Shown here one piece after another: positions 11,442 through 23,459 of a DNA stretch of 64,000 bases. A program made the translations under genes and the position numbers. The notes under the pieces were generated by a model that searched no databases, was not told the origin of the DNA, and worked only from the letters and a program-made list of their open reading frames with translations. Each line of letters opens with the position of its first letter. Positions within the stretch are counted from its first letter, which is position 1. Origin of the DNA: Rhipicephalus microplus. Its lineage: Eukaryota; Arthropoda; Arachnida; Ixodida; Ixodidae. The stretch lies in assembly GCF_043290135.1 (NCBI RefSeq), contig NC_134710.1, forward strand, positions 142,800,832-142,864,831, in the 5' to 3' direction.

Positions 11442-12166
11442 CACTCTCGATTATTCAAACTCGAGGGGACATCAGGATTTTGTTTGAATAATCAGATATT
11501 CTTATAAATATGACTCAGGGCAACATAGAAACTATTGTTATGATGTTCATTGTTTCCCAGCACTGCAGCAACATCAGAGAATTCTTTTAGACATAAGCGA
11601 TCACACTGGTGCTCATTATTATACGTGTGCACATGTGTGTAAATAACAGACGTGTGTTTCTGGCAGCAACTTGCAGCCTCCTTACTAATCTTAGGATGCT
11701 TTCCCACATGACACTAATGTACTGCTACGAAAGTGGCTGAGGGAGGCATTCGGCACTTAACAAATGAAGCGTTGTGTATGCGTGTTGTGCTTCTCGCTTT
11801 GTCCTGTCTTAGATGCACTATAACTTTGAATAATAAAGGCCAGCCCCTCCCCCCCCTGTCATGTGGTGGTTGGTGCACGTGGTTTGGCTATTTTGGCCGC
11901 TTTATAAGTAGGCACTTGGCTTTATGTGCAACCGTTAGTCACCTGAAAACATGAATGTTCAACAAGGGGCAACCAAGGCAGCAGATATTTCCAGGCATAA
12001 ATAAGCAAATTATTTGAATTGACTGAATTTGCACAGTAGGGTAATTTTAGTTAAGCAGCTTTCAAATACATTGAAAACATAGTGGGCCAACCAAAAATTT
12101 AAGATTTGTTTGAATTAACTAAAATTTTTGAATTATGATAGTTATAATTATCTAGAGCCTACTACA
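11442..12166. mobile_element. Possible pogo-like MITE
   Basis: The left end (CAGTGCACTCTCGATTATTC) and the reverse complement of the right end (TAGGCTCTAGATAATTA) look alike in the style of pogo-family termini. The left end also has an internal inverted pair around ATTATTCAAAC. No transposase is inside. Termini are diverged and the boundaries approximate. Confidence 0.35.
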
Positions 12167-12169
12167 GAA

Positions 12170-12905
12170 TATTTTGCGGGGATCTGAGACGTGGTTGTGA
12201 CCATTTCGCGGGAATTTTTGCCGTTATGCTACTCCATTTCCTTCTCCCATGCTTTTGTGACGGTGCATGTCGATAGATGGCGCCACGTGTGTTCTCAGAA
12301 CTGTGAGAATCAGTGCGACTGAGTTACGTGTGTGTCGGGAAGGTTCTCTCTTTCCTCGGATGGTGCATGGTAAGAACGTGTTTTTCTTCGTCCACGTCCC
12401 CCTTGGGAATTGTAAGTCTGTAGAGTGCCTGGGTGCTTAGGCATCCTCGATGGGTGTGTTTACATTTGTGCTCGCTCCAGTTCCGTACGCTAAGCCAAAC
12501 AGCGGTGCTTAGTGTTTGATGTGATCGTACTATGCCAAGCCGCACTTGCCAGTAGCCTACGCGTACGAGCTTTGCCCCAACTCTCACGACCAGGCCCAGA
12601 GGCCATCGCGAGAGTGCGTAGCATAGCCACGAGGGGCCTTTTCCTGACAGGCGTGTCACAGTTCGCCATTGCCAGCTGCGACGTGCTCGCGGTGTCCCCT
12701 TTTTGGTGAACATCTGCATGCGGGAGCCTGGGCCCCCCGCGCTTCAGGAGCGAACGTTGTACTCCATTTGGGGTGCCGCCAAAGGCAATAAAGTGTTTGT
12801 GTGTTTTGTTAAGATTGAACACTGTCTGTTTTGCCACGACGCGCTAAATGCTTTGCTAGTTGAGCCGGCGGTGATCTTTTGTTACGGTGAGTAGCGAGGT
12901 TGCTA
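12170..12905 (+). repeat. Possible solo LTR
   Basis: A GC-richer island of about 730 bp with no coding sequence, an AATAAAGTG polyadenylation-type signal late in it (about 12788) and a G/T-rich stretch behind the signal, the layout of an LTR with R-U5 at its end. No second copy, primer site or gag/pol is adjacent, so it would be a solo LTR. Clear TG/CA ends and a target duplication could not be set. A CpG-rich promoter region is the alternative. Confidence 0.35.
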
Positions 12906-13246
12906 CAGTTTGAAGTCTGCAATACTAAGAAGTTAGTATTCAAGAGTGTGCAGTGCTTGGATCCTCTGCAAGTCGTGCACCTCTCAAAAAAGCTATCAAT
13001 GTTTGCAGCTGTGCGTGGAATTTAAGAAAGAATTGCTAGCCCTAGCAGCTGAACAGCATGTGTACCTGAATTCTGCCCAAGAACTCAAATCTAGAAACGG
13101 GGGCTTAGCACCATTCCTTTCCAAATAAGAGAAGTCAGGCATAAATTCTGATGCTCCGGCATTCCGGGCAAAGACGAAACACCTGACTTCAACACTTTCT
13201 TTCACTGTCTTTAGCTAGTAATGTGAAACCCCATTCATACGTTTTT

Positions 13247-15298
13247 CAGTGGACCGGGGAAAAAAAAAAATGTAACAGCCGGAAAAATGCTAGAGTGAGG
13301 AAAGCTTCGAAAATAAATAAAACAGAGCCACATTGAGGTCGAACAATTTATTTCAACAAGCTTTAAAAAAATCGAGCATGCTTGACTGCCGCTTCTTACG
13401 TTCGCTGTAGAGTACTATGCACTTTTCAATAACGTGAAAGGCTCCATTACTCTCAGTGTAGCTTTGAGGTGTGACGTACCTGCGGAGAAGGTCCAGGGCC
13501 ACGACAGCTTCTACAAAACTTGGATCGGCCAACTGCCCGGACTCTTGTGGCTCGTCAGTGTCACCAGAGTCGCCGGCTTAGCTTGCGACCGAGTCCGCGA
13601 CAATCTCTGTGATGCTCTTGCACTCCGACGTCACGAGGGCAGCATCCACGGAGACAAAGTTGTCGTAGGTCACTCCTGTGGCACCCAGTGCATTCATACC
13701 CTCGTTGAGCTCCTGTTCACAAAAGGCTGCTTCTGGTTCATCAGCTTTGTCCAGTTCGCCGTCCATACGGAAGCCACACCTCGCGAAGCAGTGCTGCGCA
13801 GTTGACGCGCTCACTGCAGTCTATGCTGAAGCGATGTAGTGCATGGTGTCAAGTACGGAAATTGTCGTAGGCTACTGTCCGCGATCAATACATGCAAGAC
13901 AGCGCCTCCCGATGCTTTTTCTGTGGAAATGCTTGAGGATTTTTATGACACCGGCATCCAGTGGTTGTAAGTGGCTTGTAATGTTTGGAGGGAAAAACAC
14001 AAGCCTGACGTTCTGTAGAAATGGAGGATCCCTCGGGTGGGCAGCACAGTTGTCCAGGAAAAGGAGAACACTCCTACTTTGTGCACCCATTTTGTTATCA
14101 AAGTAGCACAGAAACTCCTCAAACAAAGCACAGGTCATCCATGCATGACGGTTGCTTTTGTAGTGGCATGGCAGTAGGCGAATGTTCTTCAAGCACCGTG
14201 GGTTCTTGTACTTGCCTATCACCCACTACTTCCGTTTGTCTGATCCATCCATGTTGCAGCACAGGAGCACTGTCAGCCGGTTTTCACTGCATTTGCCTCT
14301 GTGGCGGGCTTCACCCTTTAGGCTTAATGATTTGGATGGCTACACCCCCCCCCAAAAAAGGCCCGTTTCGTCGGCGTTATAAATGTCACAAGGCTCGTAC
14401 CCCTCAATAACAGATGACAGTGTCCATTTCTAATCGTCAACTGTTTCGATGTTGACACTTGTGGCTTCTCCGCTTACAGTCTTATAAGCGATACCTTGCC
14501 TCTTTCGGAAATGGTCTATTAATTCATTTGACGCAGCAAAGTCAGTGATGCCCAGTCTGTCGGCTACCTCTATCGCTTTCACGCACAAAATGCTGCCGTC
14601 GAAGTTAATACCAGTGGCGCGAGCTTGTCTAAACCAACTGAGAAGGGTCTCATACTTGGCGCCACGAACCTGCTTGGCTTTCGGGTCGAAGAGCGCCACG
14701 TTCCCCTTTATCTCGGCACGCTTCCCAATGATGCCGTTAAGCGTCGACGGTGGCAGACCAAGATCTTTGGCCATGTCGACCCTTTTTCGCACTGGATGCT
14801 TGTAGACTGCGTGAAGAACATTGAGCTTCTTTTTAATGGGAAAGCGCTTTCCGTTTGCGCGACGCCATCAGGGCTGATTAGCACATGACGATGACAGCAG
14901 TGAGCTCATCGTGCGGAGCCCAGCTGATAATGAGCGTTCCTTTGTGTGCAGTGGAGCCAGTGGCACGCAAGTGACGGCGATCATGATGGAGATAGCTCTA
15001 TAGCTTTCTGACTTGATGGCCACATTGTAGTGGCCTCTCCAACTCACCTGTGGCTTCTTCTATCCAGTTTCGTAGTCAAGCCAGACCAAGACTGAAACGT
15101 CAAATCAAAATGGCGGTGCGCAGTGCTGGTTCGGCGTGCCCAGTTGCGACGTATCATACGGGAATGGGCCCACAGCTACGACGGTACAGGGAGGTTCGTA
15201 GTACATGGGATTCTATGAGACCTATGCCGGGACCAATGAAATACAATGTAACAGCCAGAAAAACGCAGCAGTGAGGAACGTAACAGCGGATTCCACTG
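13247..15298 (-). mobile_element. Tigger-type DNA transposon, about full length, decayed
   Basis: Ends are CAGTGGA on the left and its inverse TCCACTG on the right, the right end followed by TA as expected for Tigger. The 2.05 kb size fits an autonomous element. Close to each end lies a copy of an AATGTAACAGCC(G/A)GAAAAA block, 13269 and 15246, in direct rather than inverted orientation. The transposase is on the minus strand. The left flank lacks a TA. Confidence 0.7.
13395..14887 (-). pseudogene. Tigger transposase, full-length but broken
   Basis: Reading the minus strand, all parts of a Tigger/CENP-B type transposase appear in order. First a start at about 14877 with MASRKRKALS, then after a frameshift a Psq HTH (RKRVDMAKDLGLPPSTLNGI), then a CENP-B/Tc5 HTH (TLLSWFRQARATGINFDG, then KRQGIAYKTVSGEA). 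The DDE_1 core follows: IYNADETGLFW with the first Asp, MDGSDKRK, IGKYKNPRCLKNIR, LLFLDNCAAHP with the second Asp and PPNITSHLQPLDAGVI. A C-terminal region of about 130 residues follows (13440-13870). At least two frameshifts and stops lie in the N-terminal and middle parts (about 14840 and 14220-14400). It is not functional. Confidence 0.8.
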
Positions 15299-15770
15299 TA
15301 TTATGCTCAGGATGAGCTACCCTGAAGGAGAGATTGTGCATCACTTCGACTTCTTTTCATGACCGCCATCGTTCTGTTCTGTGGTTATTTTAGCTTCGAA
15401 AAAATAACTTTTCACGCTTGCTCTCGTTTTGCCATGTGGAAATATAATTTTTAATATAATAATTTCAAGGATTAAAGCACGCAAGCGGGGGCAATGTGCA
15501 CTTGCAAGAACAGCCACACTCTCTCCCGATAACTCACAAATATTCCGCGATCGGCACCATGGTACAAACTTGTAGTGTGCTTGGCCACATGTTTGCGTGG
15601 TGCAGCTCATACTGAGTGTGATAGTACCTATCAATGCCAATCAACTCTGTTGATGCACAAAAAATAACTGAGTTGCTATGGTGACGTGTTACACAAGCAT
15701 CATGCTCTCGAAGGAAATAAAAAGCAACCCATGACACTCAGCCACAACAGCTCCCTTGAGTTTTAAATTA
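15299..15770. other. Non-coding, nothing recognised
   Basis: AT-rich flank between the Tigger element and the next SINE. Confidence 0.45.
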
Positions 15771-16015
15771 AGATAGATAGATAAATATGTAGGGTTTAAC
15801 GTCCCAAAACCGCCATTTGATTATGAGAGACGTTGTATTGGAGGGCTTCGGAAATTTCGACCACCTGGGGTTCTTTAATGTGCCCCCAAATCTGAGCACA
15901 CGGGCCTACAGCATTTTCGCCTCCATCAAAAATGCAGCCACCGCAGCCGGGATTCGATCCCGTGACCTGTGGGTCCGCAGCCGAGTGAGTACCTTAGCCA
16001 CTAGACCACCGCAGC
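15771..16015 (-). mobile_element. tRNA-derived SINE (Ruka-like)
   Basis: Minus-orientation copy with a (GATA)n tail at the left end and a head with intact B box (GGATCGAATCC on the minus strand). There is a small duplication of GAGT inside the head (GCCGAGTGAGTACC) compared with the other copies. Confidence 0.75.
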
Positions 16016-16300
16016 ATTAATTTAAACATACTTGCCATTATTTAAAACTTTTTTCAGTTTTAAATTATTCCAAGTATGTCTAAAGGCTAAATGTGTTTAA
16101 TAAATAAACTGTTATATATGCCTGATGTCTGCTGAGTCTTGCCACAGTATTTTGCAGACTGTTCTATCTGGATTTGGAGAATTTCAAATTTTCCACTGTA
16201 TGAAGTTAGGTGCTCTTAGTAAAAGGGTCCACAGTGGGAAAAAAAGTATGAATGAATGCCTCACCGAATCTGTTTCTGGAGTTAGGTAAGAAGCCATCAC

Positions 16301-16436
16301 GCTGATGCTTGGCCATTGGGAATGTCGGTCAGCAGCTGCACCAGGAGTGGAGGCAGGTCACTGACAGAGCCACCCCAGTGCCAGCCACATGGGATCAATG
16401 GGTGACTGAGGCCCTCTTGCACCCGCCGAATGCTAC
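16301..16436 (-). CDS. Exon of minus-strand host gene
   Basis: On the minus strand a strong acceptor (TTTTTTGTTCATGCAG) precedes a GC-rich, clearly protein-like segment: SIRRVQEGLSHPLIPCGWHW, then GGSVSDLPPLLVQLLTDIPN. Its codon phase (two leading bases) fits the exon at 35623-35733, which ends with one surplus base; together they make a glycine codon. The right border is less clear. Either it splices at GTGATGG (exon low end 16301), or it runs into an in-frame TGA two codons later and is a terminal exon. I do not recognise the protein; the leucine-rich end suggests a helical-repeat fold. Confidence 0.6.
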
Positions 16437-16779
16437 CTGCATGAACAAAAAAGCCAGTCTAAGTACGTTATGTTAAATGAGTAGATTACAAGAAGGAAAG
16501 AAGTGTAAATTTAAGGGCTAGTTTTTTTTGTTAGATAAAATACGAATGAGAACTAACAGACAATGATGCCGAAGAAAGTATAGGGGATTTTATTATAGAA
16601 GTAACTATAATGTAAAAATACTAAGAAAGAAAGCTGGAGTAAAAGATCACTTGTCATGGACCACACCTGCAACCTTTGAACCTTCCAAGTTCGCTGGTTC
16701 GGTCAGCTGAAGTTTGATTTAACAAGGTGATGACCACGTTCAAATTATTTCCTTAAACCAGGCAGATAGTAAAATTGAG

Positions 16780-17490
16780 AAAGGAATTTTCCTGTCCGTC
16801 ACAATGTAAGATAGTAACACAGCAACACTCAAAAGCTTTTACAGAGCATATGAAAAACCTGCGAGGGCAGCCCAACGGTGGCCTGGATATAGGGAGGCTG
16901 AGTATGGTAAAACATACATTTTTAACTCATCTGCACTCCCCCCTGTCATTCACATGTGGAACAGCCTTCCAGATGAAATCGTAGCTGAACGCAATCGAGA
17001 AAAATTCCAGCACCTTCTACTCACCCATTTCCAGAATTAACTGCTCGTTTTATACATTTCAGCACCCTACGTGTTTATTCACTACTAGTATCTTGCTTCT
17101 TTTTTTCTCTTACTTTAGACTTTTTTTTTTTTGAAGGTTTAAATACTAACATGCCATTCAGTTCTGTTGTGTATTCTTGAGCAATGTTTTCTTTTGAATT
17201 ATAGAAAGTCTTTTCAGAATTTGTGTTTGCTTTTTTAGCTTGTTTTACGTCCTTATCTCACATGTATACTCATCTGATTTTCAATGCCATTCTGTTCCTA
17301 TTAAAATTATTATTAATATTTTCTCATTGTTATTCCTGATAGGACTTGTATAATAATTGACAATTAGTTTATGCTATTGTTTGATTGGAAATTGTGCCAA
17401 TTCGGGTATCTATTCCTTCTATGCTCCACTTACACAATGCCCTGTTGTGTCTGTAAGGTATTTTGAATAAATAAAATAAATAAATAAAAT
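16780..17490 (+). mobile_element. CR1/L2-like LINE, 3' end only
   Basis: The upstream part translates to the end of a non-LTR reverse transcriptase polyprotein: HMWNSLPDEIVAERN, then FQHLLLTHFQN and a stop, resembling the WNxLP plus basic tail that closes CR1/L2-type ORF2. After it come about 450 bp of T-rich 3' UTR and an (AAAT)n tail (17463-17492). It is a 5'-truncated copy. Confidence 0.6.
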
Positions 17491-17499
17491 ATTGATATG

Positions 17500-18009
17500 A
17501 TAAGTGCTATCTGTATTAAGGTACATACCAGCACTATTGACTGTGTGTCTGTTGGTCAGGGCCAAAGCGCAGCATGCATCCTTATAAAAATAAAGCAACG
17601 GTGCCTAGATGTTGTAAAGCGACAGCATGAGGACAGATACTCAAAGAAAAACTCATCTATGCCAAGACTAGAAGCTAATGACAGCTTTTTTATTCAGTTA
17701 TTGGAGAAAAAAGCTTCGTTATATCGGATTTGGTGGCCAATTCAGTTTGTTAATTCAGGTTGATAACAACATTGAACCCTATGGCCATCTGCCAGGGAAT
17801 GAAACTTCGTTACATTGGGAACTTCACAGGATTTTGTTTAATTAGATCGAGTTTTAAATGTATTTGTAAATTTTCAAAACATTAGGGAATCTCAAAAAAT
17901 AAACCTAAACAGGTCACAGGAGGCAGCACCAGAAATGAAACCCTGCCCTTATAGCACTGTGCCAATAAAGAAATGGCTAATTCTCAGATAGGGGGACGCT
18001 GTGGTCGCC
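17500..18009. other. Non-coding, nothing recognised
   Basis: AT-rich spacer between two LINEs. Confidence 0.45.
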
Positions 18010-18579
18010 GGAGGGTGCGGATGCACTTCACGACTCCTGCGTTTACGAATGATTTTGCGTGACAATTACCATAAAACCGCATCAATTTGGTCTCAACGGA
18101 ATTGCCTCAGTACTAGGAATGAGCGGATACCAACATCCAAGTAGGCCGACCTTTTTTTTCACCACTTTACAGCCACTTTTTTGCGCATGGTGCTACACGG
18201 AGAGGCACAAGGCCAAGCCGGCATCCCCGACACGAAATGTGGCACTAAACGCTATGCAGCCAGTCTCGCCGGCAGCCGTAAATCTGCTGCCGCCGCCAAG
18301 GCAAACGATATTGAACAGCAAAGGAAGATAGATCAAATACTAGTTAGTCGAGGCCCAGACTAAGGAATCCATCGACATTGTAGCACTCGGCACCAGAGTC
18401 AAAACAATGGAACTATGTACCAATAGTGAAATGACAACAACGCGTATGGTACCACTTTGCAGCAACAGCAACAGCACTCCTCAGATAATCCAACCACGGC
18501 AGCACCAATAGTTATTCTACAGCAAGCTACTTTTATGCCTCCGTCACACGTGACTCAAGATATGGGCAGACTAGGTAAG

Positions 18580-20640
18580 GGACAGTTTAAAATCTGGCAA
18601 TGGAACTGTAGGAAATACGGGACCAAAAAATACGTTCTCCAACAATATATTAAGCACGGCAATAAACTAGAGGTTCTTTTGCTTCAGGAAATGCATGGCC
18701 TTGCCAAGCTGGCAAGCTACCAATCCAAAGGCACCGGACGGGACGGTGCAATAATGATAGAATTCTCATGACACTAATTCTCAGAGAACAAACGATTAAA
18801 ACCCATTACCTTGGTGTAGAACATGATCACATAATGACAGAAGTCATTCCTCAAAGTTCAAGGGCGACAAGTATTTTTATATTAAACGTATATACAGTGA
18901 TGCCACCAAGGTCTTCCGATTTGGAGCAATTTTTGGAACAGCGAAGTTTTCATACTTGGAGCACATTGGAGCAGAAAAATTTTTCTGAGGTTCTTGTGAA
19001 GAGCAAGAAATATTTAGATTCATTGCGAATTTCATGGAATTAATCATCTTAGAAGCACTCCCTATTTAAGTTTAGGATGCAAGAATAATGGTGTCATGCT
19101 GTTGAACATTCTAGAAAAACTTGTTCAGTTATTATTTCTGTAGCAAATCAATAAAATACTGGTTGAATAAAATTGTACTTCATGAAAGAAAAATATAAAT
19201 ACACCTATGTGGTTATCAGCAGATATGGTAGACAAACGCTGTGACGTACAATACTAGGGACTCACATAGTCTCAAGTGCATTTCCCTAATATGACCTCAA
19301 GAATAAAAAGGGTTCTTTTTCTTCATGACTGATCAGACTGCTGGGCGTATTATGACGTCATTCAGCTAGTCTCAGAAAGCCAACCTCCTCCGGCACTCAT
19401 CTCTGTTCTAAAACTACACAATTTAACAAACTTCATTTTACTTTTGCAGCAATATTTTTTTGTGGCTAGGGAATTCTGCCTATACTCCGAAAATCCCCTA
19501 CTATGTCCTTTAGAAACCAGTGCATAAAAAAAAATCTTACAGGGTACCTTATGCATATGCTTACAACAACTCGAAGGCAAGATTCATATTGTTTTTGATG
19601 GGATAGAAATTATACGGACCACCTCGATTGATTTTTGCTATTGTTGCGGGTGTAACCAGAAATTTAAAAAATTGGGGGGAGGGGTTACATCCAAAAGGTC
19701 ATTTCGCGCTATATATGCCATGGTAAAAAATATTTCAGAGGTGGGGAGGGGCACATTCTCGATGTGCCCCCCCCCCCCCCCCCCCCAGCCACTTCACTGG
19801 CCATCATGTTTTGTGTAATGTCCCAATCCATAAAATCTCCCGATGTATCGTGCTTTACACGCGGGCAGAAGTGCGCAAGCAGAGGGGCTAAAGGGACAAT
19901 GATCACTCTAGTGTCCAAATCTTTCGTGCTGTCAGCTATCTTAACGCACAGCACATGTTAGTAACACATAAAGTTCACGAACTCTCTCATTATGCCACAA
20001 GACTGCACGTGCGCCAGCGACTTCAAGCAACACAGCAGCTTCCCCTCCACCCCTCCCGTCAAAATGAAGCAATAAATGCGATGCCATGATGTCCATTTTT
20101 TTTAACCTTCAGCTATTGACCCTGGAAAGCGAGAGGTGGACGCACACACTGTTTATTCAGCATAATAAAATAGGTACGTGATTGTGACTTTGGTGGCCCC
20201 GAGAGCAAGGTGCACATGTATTGATGCGCCCGCGTGGCTTGCCGGTGATAGACTCTCCCAAATGCGACTTTGGCGCAGTTTGGTGCAATTTCAGTTGATA
20301 TTATCAGGATGGCGCAGTAAATTTGACTTGGCACACTTTGATGCAGTGGGCACGGGAGTGGGATCACTGGTATATAGCAACCCATCGAATCGGCGGCGAA
20401 AATTCAATAATCTCTTCAGGAAAGCTGTTGTGGTGACGGGAGATGCTCCACTTTTAGTGGCCAGAGACTTCAACGCTCCACACAAAGCTTGGGGCAACGG
20501 CTTCACCTCACCTAAGGATAGATATCTATGGCAAAGCATACAAAACGAAAACTTAACGTTAATCATTGAGCCCAGTGCACACACGCGCTTAGGTATGAGT
20601 GCCCAAAAGGACACAACGCCGATCTCACTATGACTAAAAA
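18580..20640 (+). pseudogene. LINE endonuclease domain, split by a MITE
   Basis: The domain opens with FKIWQWNCRKYGTKKYVLQQ and VLLLQEM, the Asn and Glu region of the AP-endonuclease fold, then FILNVYTVMPP. After the MITE (18895-20369) it resumes at FNNLFRKAV, APLLVARDFNAPHKAWG (usual GDFNAPH, with G changed to R here), TSPKDRYLWQSIQNENLTLI, and ends with DLGSDHSILV, the usual SDH motif. Frame changes at about 18768 and 20635 break it. This domain nicks target DNA to prime reverse transcription. Confidence 0.7.
18895..20369. mobile_element. hAT-like MITE inserted in the LINE
   Basis: The ends are inverted: CAGTGATGCCAC at the left, and the right end ends GTGGGATCACTG, whose complement starts CAGTGATCCCAC. 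The 7 bp GTATATA flanks both ends (18888-18894 and 20370-20376), interrupting the LINE codons exactly at the joint of two endonuclease blocks. Short inverted ends of the CAGTG type and a 7-8 bp duplication suggest hAT. It is 1475 bp and encodes no transposase. It contains a poly-C tract (19770-19787). Confidence 0.7.
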
Positions 20641-20819
20641 TGCCTCGGGAACAACGTGGCATAACACTTTCGTCGATCTGGGTAGTGACCATAGCATTCT
20701 CGTGACGACCATACCGTGCGAGAACGATGCAACTCGGTCATTCAATCGAACAAAACGGCTTGTTGACAGTCATCTTCCCTGTCCACATCGGACATAAACA
20801 GCTGGTGTGAAAACGTACC

Positions 20820-22400
20820 AAGGAGCGCCCGGCAGCCCACGCAGGAAGTGCAGACGGACCTTCCCATCGACAGGCTAAACAGTAAGCTTATACACCTATG
20901 GCAGGCGAAAGAATCACTTCAAGCGAGATGGAGGAAGCAGAGATACCGACGAGGATTACGAAAAAAGATCATGCAACTTAACAGGGACATTCAGGCTTAT
21001 TGCAGGCAACTAAACGAGCAACAATGGGAAGAGATCTGTAGAGACATGGGCAGGCAGCTCGGAGATTCCCAAACGTGGAAGTTGCTTTGGTTCCTTTTGG
21101 ACCCAACAAATAACAAAACGGAACAGAGGCACACCATTTGCAAATTAACGCACAATCACAAGAGAAACGAAGAGCAGTTAATCAAGGATCTAAAGGCTCT
21201 ATACGTTGCACAGAACCCACCTGTACGACACCCAGATTACTTGGGAGATGCCAATCCAATGCTAGACCAGAAATTCACCACGGCGGAGATAAGAGCGGTA
21301 TTTCATGAATTAAATCTTCAATCAAAACCGGGGCCGGACGATGTAATGAACCACATGCTCCGAAACCTGGCCGAGGACTCTATAGAATACTTAACCGAGT
21401 ATATAAATGAGTGCTGAATCAGAGACGAGATACCCGAGTCATGGAAAGAAGCCACAAGAATCTTAATTTCTAAACCAGGCAAACCAATCAACAAAATGAA
21501 CCTCAGGCCAATCTCAATCACGTCGTGTGTGGTAAAGCTAATGGAGAACGCTTTTCTTCATAGAGTAAACGACTACCTAGATGATGGCGGCCACTACCCA
21601 TATACATTGCTAGGCTTTAGATAGTACTTGTCCACACAGGACGCCATGCTGCAACTTGAGCACTAAGTACTTGACCATATCCAGATCTACCCGGGTCATT
21701 CTTAGACTGGATCTCAAAAAAGCCTGTGATAACGCTGCACACAGTGGGGCTCTAGCTCGAATTTCTAGTCTAAACATGGGAGAGAGAGCGTACAACTATG
21801 CCACAAAAAACTTCCTGTCCAGCAGGAAAATGAGGATCACCATCGGTGATGTTAAATCAGACCTCTATGAATTGGGCAGCACTGGAACACCACAGAGCTC
21901 CATGATTTCGCCAATGCTTTTTAATTTGATAATGGTAGGTCTACCGAACGAACTTGACAAAATTCCGGGAGTCCATCACTCCATCTATGCAGATGATATT
22001 ACCATCTGGATAACCATTGGTAGTGAGGGCTACATAGAGCAGGGGCTTCAAGAAGCCGTAGCCATGATGGAAAGATATCTAGAAGGTAGGGGCGTTCGAT
22101 GTTCGCAAAAAAAATTGGAGCTCCTTCTCTATAGAACCATGCTTAGAGGCAGGCCGCCAAAATAGTACGCAGGTAGTTGCGAGTACGAAGAGATTAGAGT
22201 CAGCATGGCCGATGGCAAAATCATACCTATAGTTCAGATTATACGAGTCCTCGGATTGATCATTGAGTCCAAGGGAATAAATGGGAAAACCGTCCATAAG
22301 CTATAAACCAAGGTCGCTAACGCTATGAGGTTAGTGCACAGGGTTACAAGCAGACACCGAGGCATTGGTGAGGCAAGCATCATGCGCCTAATACAGGCAT
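20820..22400 (+). pseudogene. LINE reverse transcriptase domain
   Basis: The blocks are in order for a non-LTR RT: an N-terminal thumb-like region (20848-21417, including LQSKPGPDDVMNHMLRNLAED), then IPESWKEATRILISKPGK, NLRPISITSCVVKLMEN, then LRLDLKKACDNAAHS (first catalytic Asp), GTPQSSMISPMLFNLI and SIYADDITIW (YADD intact), then LGLIIESKG. Stops at about 21418 and 21621, and shifts at 21650 and 22165, kill the frame. The enzyme would copy the element RNA at a nicked target. Confidence 0.75.
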
Positions 22401-22794
22401 TTGTAATGTTGCATATGTAGCGGCTTTCCAAAATTGGTACATCGCGAAGAGCAACAAAATTAACGCCCTGATCAGGAAAGTGTACAAACAAGCCTTAGGC
22501 ATTCCAGAATATGCAAGTATAGAGCTACTCCTGAAGCTAGGTGCTCACAACATGCTAGAGGAGATTGCCGAATAACAGCACGTCTCACAATTAGAAAGGC
22601 TGTTAGTAACGAAAACAGGCAGGAACATATTAGCAAAATTGGGCATCACATACCACGTCCAGCACAGCGAGAAATTCGACATTCCCACCCATACCTGCTC
22701 CAAAATTGTGATAAACCCGCAAAATTGTGATAGACCACGAATGCAGAGCACAGAGGCCACAGAGCAAAAGCGCTGCTCCCACGGAACTAGTGAA

Positions 22795-23205
22795 AAGTCT
22801 CTGTTCGTAGATGCGAGCCCATACTACAAGAAAAGAGCGCATGCTTCAGCGGTTGTATATGTGACTGGAAACTGCGTTAATGCTTGTACTGTCTTTATGA
22901 CATGAATTGAGGAAGCTAAAGAGGTGGCCATTGCCATGGCTCTGACTTCCACAAAACAGCTTTATTCTGAGCAACACACAGGTCGCGATTAGAAATTTTG
23001 CGTGCGGACGCATTTCGCAAAGTGCCCTAAAAATTCTAGCGGGGAGCCAGGAACTGATGGGTTCAGAGGAACATAAATATCTAATCTGGTTCCCGGCACA
23101 CACAAACACCGCGACCTACAACCTGAACCAGATGGTTCATGCACTGTCGCGAGATTTAACCCGCCGCGCAGCCCAAGGAGTAGCCTCGTCGGGGGATGCT
23201 GCTTC
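22795..23205 (+). pseudogene. LINE RNase H domain remnant
   Basis: SLFVDASPYYKKRAHASAVV begins the RNase H fold with its first Asp. An EEAKEVAIAMAL block follows with the second acidic residue, then YLIWFPAHTNTATYNLNQM and AHALSRDLTRRA, which match the WxPAHxG and NE region. Stops and one frame change separate the blocks. The domain assigns the element to the I group of LINEs. Confidence 0.65.
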
Positions 23206-23459
23206 TGAAATCGAACCTGTCTTGACAGAACCTCCAGCTATGCAGAACATACCAGGTATCATCGTGACTTGAAGCGGATTTTCCGTCCACCTCACCCAAA
23301 ATTAGATCTAAAACAGGTGACAGACTGGCGCAAATTACAAAGTCATTCTTTTCCCAGTCCTGTTCAGCTAAGCAGAATGTTTCCAGCAATCTACCCAGAC
23401 TTGATATATAAAGCCTGTAAAGTAGAAGCAGCCTTCTTAAGCCCATAGCTCAGAACCTT

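Larger units (their letters stand above)
18010..23455 (+). mobile_element. I-type LINE (endonuclease, RT, RNase H), broken copy
   Basis: The layout is a gag-like ORF1 remnant (18060-18560, Gln-rich end), an apurinic-type endonuclease (18580-20640), reverse transcriptase (20820-22400) and RNase H (22795-23200). That order belongs to the I superfamily. The endonuclease is interrupted by a 1.5 kb MITE at 18895-20369. The copy stops around 23455 inside the region that should hold the C-terminal Cys-rich motif, where the minisatellite begins. A matching tail lies at 34062-34265. Many stops and frameshifts make it inactive. Confidence 0.75.
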
